DNA of 64,000 nt, from the NCBI RefSeq assembly GCF_004803895.1, contig NZ_CP021978.1, forward strand, positions 6,634,001-6,698,000. Direction: 5' to 3'. A program made the translations under genes and the position numbers. A model generated the notes under the pieces. That model saw nothing but the letters and a program-made list of their open reading frames with translations, did not search any database and had not been told where the DNA came from. Source of the DNA: Streptomyces hawaiiensis. GTDB taxonomy: Bacteria; Actinomycetota; Actinomycetes; Streptomycetales; Streptomycetaceae. The stretch's first letter is position 1; each line of letters opens with the position of its first letter. Below, in pieces: positions 8,987 through 19,188 of this stretch.

Positions 8987-11900
8987 TCAGTACACGTCCC
9001 GCATGTACCGCTTGTCCGCCGCGAGTTGCTTCACATACGCGGCGGCCTCGGCCTCGCCCAGTCCGCCGTGCGCCATCGCGATGTCCCGCAGTGCCCGGTC
9101 CACGTCCTTCGCCATCCGGGAGGCGTCGCCGCAGACGTAGAAGCGGGCCCCGTCGCGCAGCCAGTGCCACAGCTCCGGCCCGTGCTCGCGCATCCGGTCC
9201 TGCACGTACACCTTCTTGCGCTGGTCCCGGGAGAAGGCGGTGTCCAGCCGCGTGAGGGTGCCCTCGTCGCGCAGCGCCGTCAGTTCGTCCTCGTAGTAGA
9301 AGTCCGTCGCCCGGTGCTGCTCCCCGAAGAACAGCCAGTTGGGGGCGCGGTGGCCGAGCGCCCGCCGCTCCTGCAGGAAGCCGATGAAGGGCGCCACGCC
9401 GGTGCCCGGGCCGACCATGACCATCGGCGTCGAGGCGTCGGCCGGGGGCCGGAAGTGCGGCGAGCGCTGCACGAACACCGGTACCTCCGTGTCCGGTTCG
9501 GCGTCCGCGAGGAACGGCGAGCAGACCCCGCCGCGCGCCCGGCCGTGCAGGCTCTCGTACCGCACCACGGACACCGTCAGCGACACCCGGTGGGGATCGG
9601 CCAGCGGGCTGGACGATATGGAGTACAGCCTCGGCTGGAGTTTGCGCAGCACCCCGGCCCACTCCTCGGCGCTCGCCCGCACCGCGTACTCGGTGAGCAC
9701 GTCCACGGTCTGCCGCCCCCAGCTCCACTGGGCCAGCCCGTCCTTGTTGTCCGGCCGCAGCAGCCTGCGCAACTCGTGCTTGTCCCGGGCCTGTTCGGCG
9801 ACGAAGCGGAGCAGGTCGGGGGTGATCCGGGTGATGTCGAGATGCCGGTGCAGCGCCTCGCCGAACGGCACCTCCCCGACACCGTCGACCGTCACGGCCG
9901 ACCCGGCGTCCACCCCGGTCACCGCCAGCCACTCCTCCACCAGGGCGGGCGCGTTGACCGGCCGCACACCGAGCGCGTCCCCGGCCTCGTACGCCAGGTC
10001 CGTACCGCTCGTGTCGAAGGTGAACCGCCGGACCTCCTTGCCCGCCCCGGCCCGGCTGAGCAGCCGGTTGCCGACGAGGCGGGCGGTGGTGACGGGCCTG
10101 GACCTCGTCCGGGGCTTCTCGGCCGGGACGTCGGACCGCTCGCCCAGCGCCGACAACACCTGGTCGAGCCACTCCCCGGCGGACGGCTCGAAGTCCGGCT
10201 CGCAGTCCGTACGCGGGGCCAGCCGCACCCCGCCCAGCTCGTCGAGCCGCGCGTCCAGCCGCCGCCCGTGGCCGCAGAAGTCGTCGTAGGAGGAGTCGCC
10301 GAAGGCCAGCACCGCGTACCGCACCCCGTCCAGCCGAGGGGCCCGCTCGCCGCGGAGCGCGTCCCAGAAGCCCGAGCCGTTGTCGGGTGCGTCGCCATCG
10401 CCGAAGGTGCTGGTGATGAACAGCAGGTCCGCCGTGCGGGCGAGCGCCCCGACATCGGCGTCGTCCATGCCGACGAGGGTCGTACGGTGCCCCGTCGAGG
10501 TCAGCCGCTCGGCGGTGGCGGTGGCGAACTCCTCGGCGTTCCCGGTCTGCGAGGCCCACAGCACGACGATCTCCCGTCCTGCGGACCGATCCTGCGGCGC
10601 CGCCGCCCCGGTTCGTGAGTACATGCCGGCCAGGACCCCGTTCACCCACAGCGCGTGCTCGGGGGAGAAGGGCGCGTCGGGCGGCAGCACCGGCACGCCA
10701 GGGGCGCCCGAGCCGAGCCCGGCGAGGAAACCGGTGAGGTACCGGCGCTCCTGGGCGGAGAGCACAGGGGGAGGGGAGGGTTCGAGGCCGAAGGGATTCG
10801 CGGTGCCGGGTGTCACCGTCGTGGGCGTCAGGGCCGGTGTCTCCGGTACGGGCGCCGCCACCTTCGCCAGCGACACCGCGCACACTTTGAACTCCGGCTG
10901 GAACGACAGCGGGTCCACCGCGTCGCTCGTCACCGCGTTGATGCTCAGGTACTCCCCGAACAGGTCGTTCCAGTGGAACGGCGCGAAACAGCACCCGGGT
11001 CGCACCCGGTCCGTCACCACCGCCGGCAGCACGGCCCGCCCGCGCCGCGAGGCGACCTCGACGAGATCACCGTCGGCGACCCCGAGCGCCGAGGCGTCCT
11101 GGGGGTGGAGTTCCACGAACGGCCCGGGGTTCAGTTTGGTGAGTTTGGCGACCTTCCCGGTCTTGGTGAGCGTGTGCCACTGGTGCTGGACCCGCCCGGT
11201 GTTGAGCACGAACGGATAGTCGTCGTCCGGCATCTCGGCGGCGGGCAGATGCGGCCGCGCGAAGAAGACCGCCCGTCCCGAAGCCGTCGGAAAGCGCAGC
11301 CCCTCTTCCCCCACGTACCGGATCGGATTGCGCTCCGGCCCGTCCTCCCGCGCGGCCGGCCACTGCACGGGAGTCTCCCGCAGCCGCTCGTAGGTGACCC
11401 CGCGCAGATCCCACCCCGTCTTCGGGTTCCGGAACCGCCGGATCTCCTCGAAGATCTGCTCGGCGCTGTCGTACGAGAACCCCTTCTCGTACCCCATCGC
11501 GCAGGCCACCTCGGCGATGATCCGCCAGTCGGCCATCGCCTCCCCGGGCGGGTCCGCGGCGGCCTGGGTCAGGGTGAGGTTGCGCTCGCTGTTGACGAAG
11601 ACACCCTCCGCCTCGGTCCACATCGCGCCGGGCAGGACGACATCGGCGTACGCGTTGGTCTCGGTGTCGGTGAACACGTCCTGCGCGACGACGAACTCGG
11701 CGGCCTCCAGCCCCTCGATGACCGTGCGGCGGTTGGCGACCGAGGCGACCGGGTTGGTGCAGATGATCCAGCAGGCCTTGATCTCCCCGTCGGCCATCTG
11801 CCGGAACATCTCGACGGTGCCCTGCCCGGCCCCGTCGGCCCGCAGCGTCCCCGGCGGCAGCTCCCACACCTCCTCGGTGAACGCCCGCTCCTCCTCGACG

Positions 11901-13009
11901 AGCACCGACCGCTGCCCCGGCAGCCCCGGGCCCATGTAGCCCATCTCGCGCCCGCCCATGGCGTTGGGCTGCCCGGTCAGGGAGAACGGCCCGGCGCCCG
12001 GACGGCAGATCGCGCCCGTCGCCAGATGCAGGTTGACCAGGGCGTTGGTGTTCCAGGTGCCGTGGGTGGACTGGTTCAGGCCCATGGTCCAGCAGCTCAT
12101 CCACCGCCGGCCCGCCGCGCCGATGATCCGGGCCGCCTCGCGCAGGTCGTCCTCACCGAGGCCGGTGATCTCGGCGACGGCCGCCGGGGAGTAGTCGGCG
12201 AGGAACCCGGGCAGCGTCTCCCAGCCCTCGGTGTGCGCGGTGACGAACTCCTCGTCGACCTGTCCACTCTCGTGCAGCAGACGCAGCAGGCCGTTCAGCA
12301 ACGCGAGGTCGGTCCCCGGCCTGATCTGGAGGAAGAGGTCGGCCTTCTCGGCGGTCGCGGTCCGCCGCGGATCGACGACGATCAGCTTGGCGCCCGCCTT
12401 GACCCGCTCCATCATCCGCAGGAACAGGATCGGATGGCAGTCGGCCATGTTCGACCCGATGACGAGGAAGGCGTCCGCCCGGTCGAAGTCCTCGTACGAC
12501 CCGGGCGGCCCGTCCGCGCCCAGCGACAGCTTGTAGCCGGTGCCCGCGCTCGCCATGCACAGCCGCGAGTTCGACTCGATCCGGTTCGTCCCCACGAACC
12601 CCTTGGCCAGCTTGTTCGCCAGGTACTGCGCCTCCAGGCTCATCTGTCCGGAGACGTAGAAGGCGACCGCGTCCGGCCCGTGTTCGTCGACGATCGACCG
12701 CAGCCGCGCGGCCGTCTCGGCGATCGCGTCGGCCACGGGCACCGGGACCGCCTCATCGCCCCGGTCGTCCCGCACCAGCGCGGTGGTCAGCCGCCCGGGT
12801 GCGGCCAGCATGTCGGCCGTGGTCGCGCCCTTGGTGCACAGCCGGCCCGCGTTCGCCGGATGCGCCTTGTCACCGGACGCCTTCAGCACCGTGCGCCGCC
12901 CGTCCGGGCCCGTCCCCACATCGAGCACCAGGCCGCAGCCCACACCGCAGTACGAGCAGACGGTGCGCACCCGCTGCGTCTCCTGCTGCGGCCGGGGGGT
13001 CGTGGTCAT
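8987..13009 (-). CDS. nasA: Assimilatory nitrate reductase fused to a CysJ-like flavoprotein
   Basis: 1340 aa. Residues about 10-690 are a molybdopterin oxidoreductase with an N-terminal [4Fe-4S] motif (C18, C21, C25, C58), a bis-MGD fold and a molydopterin dinucleotide-binding domain ending near '[15 protein letters not shown]'. Around residue 815 a flavodoxin domain begins ([14 protein letters not shown]), followed by FAD- and NADPH-binding domains of the sulfite reductase/CPR type ([12 protein letters not shown]) ending in RDVY. The fusion makes NADPH-driven nitrate-to-nitrite reduction self-contained. The promoter region has GlnR-like half-sites, and a modABC molybdate importer is encoded at 42-45 kb. 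Confidence 0.9.
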   Translation of the reverse strand: MTTTPRPQQETQRVRTVCSYCGVGCGLVLDVGTGPDGRRTVLKASGDKAHPANAGRLCTKGATTADMLAAPGRLTTALVRDDRGDEAVPVPVADAIAETAARLRSIVDEHGPDAVAFYVSGQMSLEAQYLANKLAKGFVGTNRIESNSRLCMASAGTGYKLSLGADGPPGSYEDFDRADAFLVIGSNMADCHPILFLRMMERVKAGAKLIVVDPRRTATAEKADLFLQIRPGTDLALLNGLLRLLHESGQVDEEFVTAHTEGWETLPGFLADYSPAAVAEITGLGEDDLREAARIIGAAGRRWMSCWTMGLNQSTHGTWNTNALVNLHLATGAICRPGAGPFSLTGQPNAMGGREMGYMGPGLPGQRSVLVEEERAFTEEVWELPPGTLRADGAGQGTVEMFRQMADGEIKACWIICTNPVASVANRRTVIEGLEAAEFVVAQDVFTDTETNAYADVVLPGAMWTEAEGVFVNSERNLTLTQAAADPPGEAMADWRIIAEVACAMGYEKGFSYDSAEQIFEEIRRFRNPKTGWDLRGVTYERLRETPVQWPAAREDGPERNPIRYVGEEGLRFPTASGRAVFFARPHLPAAEMPDDDYPFVLNTGRVQHQWHTLTKTGKVAKLTKLNPGPFVELHPQDASALGVADGDLVEVASRRGRAVLPAVVTDRVRPGCCFAPFHWNDLFGEYLSINAVTSDAVDPLSFQPEFKVCAVSLAKVAAPVPETPALTPTTVTPGTANPFGLEPSPPPVLSAQERRYLTGFLAGLGSGAPGVPVLPPDAPFSPEHALWVNGVLAGMYSRTGAAAPQDRSAGREIVVLWASQTGNAEEFATATAERLTSTGHRTTLVGMDDADVGALARTADLLFITSTFGDGDAPDNGSGFWDALRGERAPRLDGVRYAVLAFGDSSYDDFCGHGRRLDARLDELGGVRLAPRTDCEPDFEPSAGEWLDQVLSALGERSDVPAEKPRTRSRPVTTARLVGNRLLSRAGAGKEVRRFTFDTSGTDLAYEAGDALGVRPVNAPALVEEWLAVTGVDAGSAVTVDGVGEVPFGEALHRHLDITRITPDLLRFVAEQARDKHELRRLLRPDNKDGLAQWSWGRQTVDVLTEYAVRASAEEWAGVLRKLQPRLYSISSSPLADPHRVSLTVSVVRYESLHGRARGGVCSPFLADAEPDTEVPVFVQRSPHFRPPADASTPMVMVGPGTGVAPFIGFLQERRALGHRAPNWLFFGEQHRATDFYYEDELTALRDEGTLTRLDTAFSRDQRKKVYVQDRMREHGPELWHWLRDGARFYVCGDASRMAKDVDRALRDIAMAHGGLGEAEAAAYVKQLAADKRYMRDVY

Positions 13010-13032
13010 GCCGTCGACGGTACGAACATCCC

Positions 13033-13080
13033 GTTACGCAGGTGTCACATCGCTTGATCACGAGCAGTTACGCCCGTCAC
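13033..13080 (-). promoter_or_regulatory. GlnR-like half-sites upstream of nasA
   Basis: GTTAC-N6-GTCAC at 13033-13048 matches the spacing of Streptomyces GlnR boxes (gTnAC-N6-GaAAC). A second GTTAC/GTCAC pair with a 4-nt spacer lies at 13067-13080. The sites sit 24-71 bases upstream of the nasA start. GlnR control of nitrate assimilation is established in streptomycetes; the match here is by eye. Confidence 0.5.
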
Positions 13081-13203
13081 ACATCCGCCTTCCGGCCGTT
13101 GTGAGGGGCAATGAGGTGGCGGAGCGTGTCGCTGTTGGGCCGAACGGGTGACTCTGCGCAAGAATTGCCCGATGCAGACAGCGAGCGCGACCCAGGACGG
13201 AGC

Positions 13204-13599
13204 ATGCCGGTGAACAGCCACGATGTCACCGACGAACAGTGGGAGGGGCTCGCCCAGGTCGTACCGCTGCGGGGCCGGGACGCCTGGCCGTCCTCCGTCG
13301 GCCACCGGTCCATACCCGAGGCCGAGACGGAGACCCGCCGCCGTTTCGTCGTCCTGCGGGTGAACGTCTTCGCCGACGCCCGTGACGTCGCCGAGCGGCT
13401 CATGGCGGGCGTCCCCGTCCTCCTCGACCTCACCGGCGCGGAGACGGAGGTCGCCAAGCGGGTCCTCGACTTCAGCACGGGCGTCGTCTTCGGCCTGGCG
13501 AGCGGGATGCACCGGGTGGACCGCAACGTGTTCCTGCTGACGCCGGCGGGGACCGAGGTGACCGGGCTGATGGAGGGAGCGGGGCTCCCCGGGGTGTGA
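13204..13599 (+). CDS. SepF-like (DUF552) protein
   Basis: 131 aa from the ATG at 13204, picked because AGGA lies six bases upstream. The core (about 35-125) shows the SepF pattern: a V-L-R-V-N strand, helix with ARDVAERLM, VLLDL strand, then VLDFSTGVVFGL and VDRNVFLLTP. SepF anchors FtsZ to the membrane. The usual amphipathic N-terminal helix is not obvious, so this is more like the extra SepF-like paralogues (SflA/SflB type) of streptomycetes than the dcw-cluster protein. Confidence 0.75.
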   Translation: MPVNSHDVTDEQWEGLAQVVPLRGRDAWPSSVGHRSIPEAETETRRRFVVLRVNVFADARDVAERLMAGVPVLLDLTGAETEVAKRVLDFSTGVVFGLASGMHRVDRNVFLLTPAGTEVTGLMEGAGLPGV

Positions 13600-13683
13600 C
13601 CGCGGGGGTGACCGTAGCTCGATCGTAGGAAGCCCCCGGAGACGGAACGGTTCGTCCTGCCGGCGGAGCCCTACCGTCCGGAC

Positions 13684-14817
13684 ATGACACACCCCGCCCT
13701 CCCCGACCGCCCCCGCGTCACCGAACTGCGCCTGGCCGCCTTCACCACCCACCGCCGCGCCGCGTTCCCGCTCGGGCCCCTCACTCTCCTCGCCGGTCCC
13801 AGCGGCAGCGGCAAGACCAGCGCGCTGCGGGCGTACGAGGCCCTCGCCCGGCTCGGGGGCGGCGCCGAGCTCGGCGAGGCGTTCCCCGACCCCGTCGCCT
13901 GTGTCCCGGAACGGGCCCGGCCCGACGCGCAGCGCCGCCGCGGTTTCCGTATCGGCTGCACGGCCGACGGCCCCGCCGGCCCGGTCCGTCTCGACGTGGC
14001 CGTACAGGCCGAGCCCGAACTGCGCGTCGTGGGCGAGCGGTTGACGTCCGACGGGCTGATCCTCCTGGAGACCGCCCTGCGCGACCCGGGCAAGCGTGCC
14101 GTGCAGGCGGCCTGGCACACGGCCGGGCCGACGCCGGTGACCCGAGGGCCGCTCCCGGACGACCGGCTCGGCACCGCCCTGCTGCCGCTGCGCGTGGCCG
14201 GCAAGACACCCGGGCAGTGCAGGGTGCTGGCCGCCGCCGAGCAGATGGTCGTCGCCCTGCGCTCCGCCTTCGCCTGCGACCCGGAACCCGCCCGTATGCG
14301 CGGCCCCGTGGCGGCCGGCTCCGGCCGTCTCCTGGGCGGCTGCGGCAACCTCGCGGACGTGCTGTGGCGCACCCGCGCCGAGTGCGGGCGGCGGCACGCG
14401 CAGTTCGTGGCGGCGGTGCGGGCGGGGTGCGCGGGGCCGGTGGCGGACGTGCTCGCCCGGCTGGACGGCACCGGCACGGTCACCGCGGCCGTCGACCGGG
14501 GCGACGGCTTCCACACGGACCTGGGACGGCTCGGCCACGGCGAACTGCGCTATCTCGCCCTCGCGTTGGTGCTCTTCACCGGACCCGGCGTGCTGGAGGT
14601 CGACCCGGCCGGGGAGGTGCCCGCCGCGCTCCAGACGCTCACGGTCCTCGCCGACGGTTTCGACCGGGGCCTGGATTCGCGGCAGCGGCGGGAACTGCTG
14701 AGTCTCGCGGCCCGGATGTGCGAGCGGGGGCACATCCGGCTGCTCGGCGCGGTCAGCGACGGCTCCTGGGCCGCCGGGACGGAGGGAGCAGCGGTGGTAC
14801 ACCTGGACCGTGACTGA
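13684..14817 (+). CDS. P-loop ATPase (AAA/RecF-like), conserved hypothetical
   Basis: 377 aa. A Walker A motif GPSGSGKTSALRAYEAL is near residues 39-55, after a beta strand typical of ABC/RecF-class ATPases that sense DNA or overcoming-type nucleic acid structures. The rest fits an AAA_15/21-like fold with a late acidic strand (VLEVDPAGEVPAA), but no toxin domain is attached. It overlaps the MazG-like gene by eight bases, so the two are translationally coupled and may act together in nucleotide or phage-defence metabolism (inference). Confidence 0.65.
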   Translation: MTHPALPDRPRVTELRLAAFTTHRRAAFPLGPLTLLAGPSGSGKTSALRAYEALARLGGGAELGEAFPDPVACVPERARPDAQRRRGFRIGCTADGPAGPVRLDVAVQAEPELRVVGERLTSDGLILLETALRDPGKRAVQAAWHTAGPTPVTRGPLPDDRLGTALLPLRVAGKTPGQCRVLAAAEQMVVALRSAFACDPEPARMRGPVAAGSGRLLGGCGNLADVLWRTRAECGRRHAQFVAAVRAGCAGPVADVLARLDGTGTVTAAVDRGDGFHTDLGRLGHGELRYLALALVLFTGPGVLEVDPAGEVPAALQTLTVLADGFDRGLDSRQRRELLSLAARMCERGHIRLLGAVSDGSWAAGTEGAAVVHLDRD

Positions 14818-15169
14818 TCCACTGGACGCACCGCAGCCCGGCCCCCGCGGCGAACCCCTGGACGTGGCGACCCTGCAACGCCGGCTGGCCGCGTTCGCCG
14901 CCGCGCGGAACTGGCAGCCGTACCACACCCCCAAGAACCTGGCCGCCGCCCTCAGCGTCGAGGCGTCCGAACTGGTCGAGATCTTCCAGTGGTTGACGCC
15001 CGAGGAGTCGGCCCGGGTCATGGCCGACCCGGACACCGCGCACCGCGTCACCGACGAGGTCGCCGACGTGCTCGCGTATCTGCTCCAACTGTGCGAGGTG
15101 CTCGGCATCGACCCGCTGGCGGCGCTGGACGCGAAGATCGACCGGAACGAACGGAGGTTCCCCATCTAG
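14810..15169 (+). CDS. MazG-like nucleotide pyrophosphohydrolase
   Basis: 119 aa from a GTG at 14810 lying inside the preceding gene. The all-alpha NTP-PPase pattern is clear: EASELVEIFQW (EExxE-type metal site) and DEVADVLAYLLQL (second ExxD) flank the active site, as in RS21-C6/dCTPase-like MazG proteins that hydrolyse non-canonical or excess (d)NTPs to monophosphates. It ends just before a 198-bp AT-richer gap. Confidence 0.85.
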   Translation: MTDPLDAPQPGPRGEPLDVATLQRRLAAFAAARNWQPYHTPKNLAAALSVEASELVEIFQWLTPEESARVMADPDTAHRVTDEVADVLAYLLQLCEVLGIDPLAALDAKIDRNERRFPI

Positions 15170-15367
15170 CGGCACCGCCCCGCCGCCTGGAGCGGAAAAA
15201 TCCACTTGTACGCTACGTAATCAAATCGCGGCCCGAATCCGAATTGTTGTCCGAAGATTTCCGCCTTCCTCTGGCTTTTCGTCTCACACCCCTTCACTCT
15301 GGGTAGTGAACAAGGGAGTGCGGGCAGACGGACGCGCACAGCGCGTCGGACAAGACGGGGGCAGCGC

Positions 15368-15838
15368 ATGGACGCGGTGCGGCTCATCGTGACGAGCAGG
15401 CGGTCCCTGGCGGCGGGCGGCGACGCGCGGGAGACCCTGGCCGAGGTGTGGCAGGCGCAGGCCCTCGCGCAAGCCATAGGCAGCCGCCTCGCGGTCGCCG
15501 GACCTCCCGAACTGCGGGGCGAGGCGCTGGGGTTGACGGAGCTGGCGGGCCGGGGCTGCGGTGTCCTCGACCCGCCGGAACTGGCCCCCGGTGAGCTGCG
15601 GGCGGGCCAGCTCACCGAGTTGGGTGACGCCCGCCACACCCTGATGTACCTCGGTGGCCTCCTCGGCGAGGTCGGCATCGCCCTCGTCGCCCTGGCCAGC
15701 GCCGCCGACGACGAGGGCACGTACTGGCAGTGCATGGAGGCCATCGACGCTGCGGACGAGTCCCGCGACCGCGTCCTGGAAATGCTCCGCAGACTCGCGG
15801 ACCGGGAACAGACGATGCCGCAGAGGGAGGCGGGGTAA
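15368..15838 (+). CDS. DUF6099 family protein
   Basis: 156 aa, all-helical, starting at an ATG with GGGGGCAGCGC upstream. The composition and pattern (MDAVRLIVTSRRSLA start, TELGDARHTLMYLGGLLGEVG in the middle) match the Streptomyces family DUF6099, of unknown function. No catalytic motif, signal peptide or membrane helix. The upstream gap contains AT-rich sequence that probably holds its promoter. Confidence 0.7.
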   Translation: MDAVRLIVTSRRSLAAGGDARETLAEVWQAQALAQAIGSRLAVAGPPELRGEALGLTELAGRGCGVLDPPELAPGELRAGQLTELGDARHTLMYLGGLLGEVGIALVALASAADDEGTYWQCMEAIDAADESRDRVLEMLRRLADREQTMPQREAG

Positions 15839-16236
15839 GGGAGAGGGCACGGGGCCGGGCTCTTCCCGCGCCGGGGCGCCTCTGGTCGGAGCCCCGCCTC
15901 GACGGATCGCGCGTAGCCCAGCCCTGCGACCCGGCGTCGGCCCGGCCGGGCGAGGCTGAGCAGCTCGCTGCGGAGTACAGGCGAGTACAGACGCCTCCAG
16001 TCGTTCGAACGGGCCCCGGCGGCGGGCCCGGCTGCGGAACGCGCCCCCGGGCCGGGCCATCGACCGGGCCGTCCTGAAGGAATCGGGCGGCTGGGTGCCC
16101 GCGGCCGGCTGCCCGGGCGGTCTCCGGCGCCGCCGTTGAGCCGGTCGTCCGTGAATCGCCGGCGGGCCAGGGAGGGCGCCGGCGATTCCCCGGCAGATCC
16201 ACCGGCCGTTCCGGCGCCTGCCGTACCCGTCTGCGG
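15839..16236. other. Non-coding gap between convergent genes
   Basis: About 400 bp with no convincing gene. It contains a strong hairpin at 16153-16188 (separate entry) and otherwise only GC-rich sequence. Confidence 0.45.
16153..16188. terminator. 12-bp inverted repeat, bidirectional terminator candidate
   Basis: Perfect arms GAATCGCCGGCG and CGCCGGCGATTC with a 12-nt loop lie between the DUF6099 gene and the small minus-strand gene that converges on it. No U-tract, as is common in streptomycetes. Confidence 0.6.
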
Positions 16237-16404
16237 CTACTGCGGTCTGGGCTGATCCGCCTTGGATTCCATGGGCGGAAAACCCGCCTCCGACTGCAGA
16301 TCGGAGAGATCCGCGTTCAGCGCCGCCATCAGCTCCTCCATCTGCTGCAACAGCCCTTTCGGCTGCCCGGCACCGCCCTGCTGCGGCACGGTCTCTTCGG
16401 ACAT
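16237..16404 (-). CDS. Small hypothetical protein (55 aa)
   Basis: Start at ATG 16404 with an excellent GAGGAGG five bases upstream. The product begins MSEETVPQQGG and has an amphipathic Leu/Met-rich helix (LLQQMEELMAALNADLSDLQ), then an acidic, proline-containing tail. No signal peptide or cysteine. It is divergent from the LLM oxidoreductase gene. It could be a small regulator, an adaptor or a peptide precursor; nothing decides between these. Confidence 0.6.
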   Translation of the reverse strand: MSEETVPQQGGAGQPKGLLQQMEELMAALNADLSDLQSEAGFPPMESKADQPRPQ

Positions 16405-16644
16405 GACGGCCTCCTCGGCCCCCGGCCCCCGGGGAGGCCGACGCGGGTGACGCCCCGGTGGTCCACCCCCCGGTGCGGAAGCCGGGGGCTCCGGCTCCGC
16501 CCGAGCCAACGATCACCGTCGGGGCCGGTCACTGGCCCGGTCACCCGGGCCCCGCGGTATGGACGTAATTTCACCCGACCGGGGACCGGCCGGCCCTGGG
16601 GAGGCGACCTCGTGATCGCACACCCCGGCGTGCAGGATGGAAGC

Positions 16645-17568
16645 ATGGATCTTCGCATCTTCACCGAGCCCCAGCAGGGGGCCACCTACGACACTCTGCT
16701 CACCGTCGCCAAGGCCACCGAGGACCTCGGCTTCGACGCCTTCTTCCGTTCCGACCACTACCTCCGCATGGGCAACGTGGACGGCCTGCCCGGCCCCACC
16801 GACGCCTGGATCACCCTGGCCGGACTCGCCCGCGAGACCAAGCGCATCCGGCTCGGCACCCTGATGACCGCCGGCACCTTCCGGCTGCCCGGCGTGCTCG
16901 CCATCCAGGTCGCCCAGGTCGACCAGATGTCCGGCGGCCGGGTCGAACTCGGCCTCGGCGCGGGCTGGTTCGAGGAAGAGCACAAGGCCTACGGCATCCC
17001 CTTCCCCAAGGAGAAGTTCGCCCGCCTCGAGGAGCAGCTGGAGATCGTCACCGGCCTGTGGGCGACGGAGGCCGGCAAGACCTTCGACTTCCACGGCACC
17101 TACTACGACCTCGCGGACTCTCCCGCCCTGCCCAAGCCGGCGCAGCGCAAGATCCCCGTGCTCGTCGGCGGCCACGGCCCGTCCCGCACCCCACGGCTGG
17201 CCGCGAAGTACGCCGACGAGTTCAACATGCCGTTCGCCTCCGTCGAGGACAGCGAGCGCCAGTTCGGCCGGGTGCGCGCGGCCGCCGAGGAGGCGGGCCG
17301 CCGCGGCGACGAGCTGACGTACTCCAACGCCCTCGTCGTCTGCGTCGGCCGGGACGAGGCGGAGGTCGCCCGCCGGGCCGCCGCGATCGGCCGCGAGGTC
17401 GACGAGCTGAAGCTCAACGGCCTGGCCGGCTCCCCGGCCGAGGTCGTCGACAAGATCGGCCGCTACGCCGAGATCGGCTCCCGCCGCATCTACCTCCAGG
17501 TCCTCGACCTCGACGACCTCGACCACCTGGAACTGATCTCCGCGCAGGTGCGGTCGCAGCTGTCGTAA
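16645..17568 (+). CDS. LLM-class F420-dependent oxidoreductase
   Basis: 307 aa TIM-barrel bacterial-luciferase-like protein. Seen: an N-terminal DLRIFTEPQ strand, a DHYLRMGN segment, the family GGRVELGLGAGW motif (about 95-106) and VLVGGHGP (about 173). In actinobacteria this subfamily uses F420 rather than FMN; the substrate is unknown. The ATG at 16645 gives the usual family length. Confidence 0.85.
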   Translation: MDLRIFTEPQQGATYDTLLTVAKATEDLGFDAFFRSDHYLRMGNVDGLPGPTDAWITLAGLARETKRIRLGTLMTAGTFRLPGVLAIQVAQVDQMSGGRVELGLGAGWFEEEHKAYGIPFPKEKFARLEEQLEIVTGLWATEAGKTFDFHGTYYDLADSPALPKPAQRKIPVLVGGHGPSRTPRLAAKYADEFNMPFASVEDSERQFGRVRAAAEEAGRRGDELTYSNALVVCVGRDEAEVARRAAAIGREVDELKLNGLAGSPAEVVDKIGRYAEIGSRRIYLQVLDLDDLDHLELISAQVRSQLS

Positions 17569-17644
17569 GGGCCCGCCGAGCCGCCCTCCATAAACGAAGG
17601 CGCTGGTGGGCACAGGTGTGCGAAGCTGTGGGCGTCGTCCTGCC

Positions 17645-17675
17645 GAGCCCCCAGGATCACCCTTCCTGGGGGCTC
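17645..17675 (+). terminator. 11-bp hairpin between the LLM gene and hen1
   Basis: GAGCCCCCAGG pairs perfectly with CCTGGGGGCTC around a 9-nt loop, 77 bases after the LLM stop and 49 bases before the hen1 start. Likely the LLM terminator; if a promoter lies upstream of it, it would instead be a structured hen1 leader. Confidence 0.6.
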
Positions 17676-17724
17676 TCGCACGTACGGCACCGAAAACGTC
17701 CACCCAGCCGGAGAGGCCCTCCGC

Positions 17725-19188
17725 ATGTTCCTGACGATCACCACCACCGGCACCCCGGAACGCCCCGCCACCGACCTCGGCTACCTGCTGCACAAGCATC
17801 CCGACAAGGCACAGGCGTTCTCCACCTCCTACGGCACGGCTCACGTCCTCTACCCCGAGGCGGAAGCCCAGCGCTGCACGGCGGCGCTGCTGCTGGAGGT
17901 CGACGCGGTGGCACTGGTCAGGCGCGGCAAGGGCAAGGGCCGCGGCGGTGCCCCGGACGCGGCACTCGCGCAGTACGTCAACGACCGCCCCTATGCGGCC
18001 TCCTCCCTGCTCGCCGTGGCGCTGAGCGGCGTCTTCTCCAGCGCGATGAAGGGCGTCTGCAACGCCCGGCCACAACTGCCAGGCCAGGCCAGGCCGCTGC
18101 GCGTGGAGGTGCCCGCGCTGCCCGCCCGAGGCGGCCCCGACCTCGTACGGGGGCTCTTCGAGCCGCTCGGCTGGGCCGTCACCGCCGAGCCCGTGGCGCT
18201 GGACAGTGAGTTCCCCGAGTGGGGCGACTCGCGGTACGTGAGCCTCGTCCTGGAAGCGGACACGCTCACCCTCGCCGAGGCGCTGCGCCACCTCTACGTC
18301 CTGCTCCCCGTCCTCGACGACGCCAAGCACTACTGGGTCGCCCCCGACGAGGTCGACAAGCTGCTGCGCGCCGGAGAAGGCTGGCTGCCGGGCCACCCGG
18401 AGCAGCGGCTGATCACCAGCCGCTACCTCTCGCGCCGCTGGTCGCTGACCCGGCAGGCCACCGAGCGCCTGGAGCTGGTGCGGCTCGCGGAGACCGACGA
18501 CAGCGAGGTCGAGGAGATCGACAACGCGGTCGGGGCGGAGACCGAGGCCGAGGAGAAGCCGACCCCGCTGGCCGTGCGGCGCCGCGAGGCGATCGTCACG
18601 GCGCTCCGGCAGTCCAAGGCCGCCCGGGTTCTCGATCTGGGCTGCGGGCAGGGCCAGTTGGTGCAGACGCTGCTCAAGGACCCGGCGTTCACCGAGATCG
18701 TGGGGGTGGACGTGTCGATGCGGGCGCTCACCATCGCCTCCCGGCGCCTCAAGCTGGACCGCATGGGCGAGCGGCAGGCGTCCCGCGTCGAGCTCTTCCA
18801 GGGCTCCCTCGCCTACACCGACGTCCGGCTCAAGGGCTACGACGCCGCCGTGCTCAGCGAGGTCATCGAGCACCTCGACCTGCCCCGGCTGCCCGCCCTG
18901 GAGTACGCGGTGTTCGGCTCCGCGCGTCCGCGCACGGTCCTCGTGACCACCCCGAACGTCGAGTACAACGTGCGCTGGGAATCCCTCCCGGCCGGTCACG
19001 TCCGGCACGGCGACCACCGCTTCGAGTGGACCCGCGCGCAGTTCCGCGCCTGGGCCGAGTCGGTGGCCGAACGGCACGGCTACGGCGTCGAGTTCGTACC
19101 CGTCGGCCCGGACGACCCCGAGGTGGGGCCGCCCACCCAGATGGCCGTGTTCACGATGACCACCCCGAAGGAGGCGAAGGCGGCATGA
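17725..19188 (+). CDS. hen1: Hen1, 3'-terminal RNA ribose 2'-O-methyltransferase
   Basis: 487 aa. The N-terminal half (about 1-250) is the bacterial Hen1 N domain; the C-terminal half is the methyltransferase with SAM motif LDLGCGQGQLVQ (about 301-312), metal ligands in EVIEH (379-383) and a later GDHRFEW histidine. Hen1 methylates the 2'-OH of the terminal ribose of cleaved RNA before Pnkp religates it, protecting the repaired tRNA from being cut again. It overlaps pnkp by four bases (ATGA), so the two repair enzymes are co-translated. Confidence 0.95.
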   Translation: MFLTITTTGTPERPATDLGYLLHKHPDKAQAFSTSYGTAHVLYPEAEAQRCTAALLLEVDAVALVRRGKGKGRGGAPDAALAQYVNDRPYAASSLLAVALSGVFSSAMKGVCNARPQLPGQARPLRVEVPALPARGGPDLVRGLFEPLGWAVTAEPVALDSEFPEWGDSRYVSLVLEADTLTLAEALRHLYVLLPVLDDAKHYWVAPDEVDKLLRAGEGWLPGHPEQRLITSRYLSRRWSLTRQATERLELVRLAETDDSEVEEIDNAVGAETEAEEKPTPLAVRRREAIVTALRQSKAARVLDLGCGQGQLVQTLLKDPAFTEIVGVDVSMRALTIASRRLKLDRMGERQASRVELFQGSLAYTDVRLKGYDAAVLSEVIEHLDLPRLPALEYAVFGSARPRTVLVTTPNVEYNVRWESLPAGHVRHGDHRFEWTRAQFRAWAESVAERHGYGVEFVPVGPDDPEVGPPTQMAVFTMTTPKEAKAA

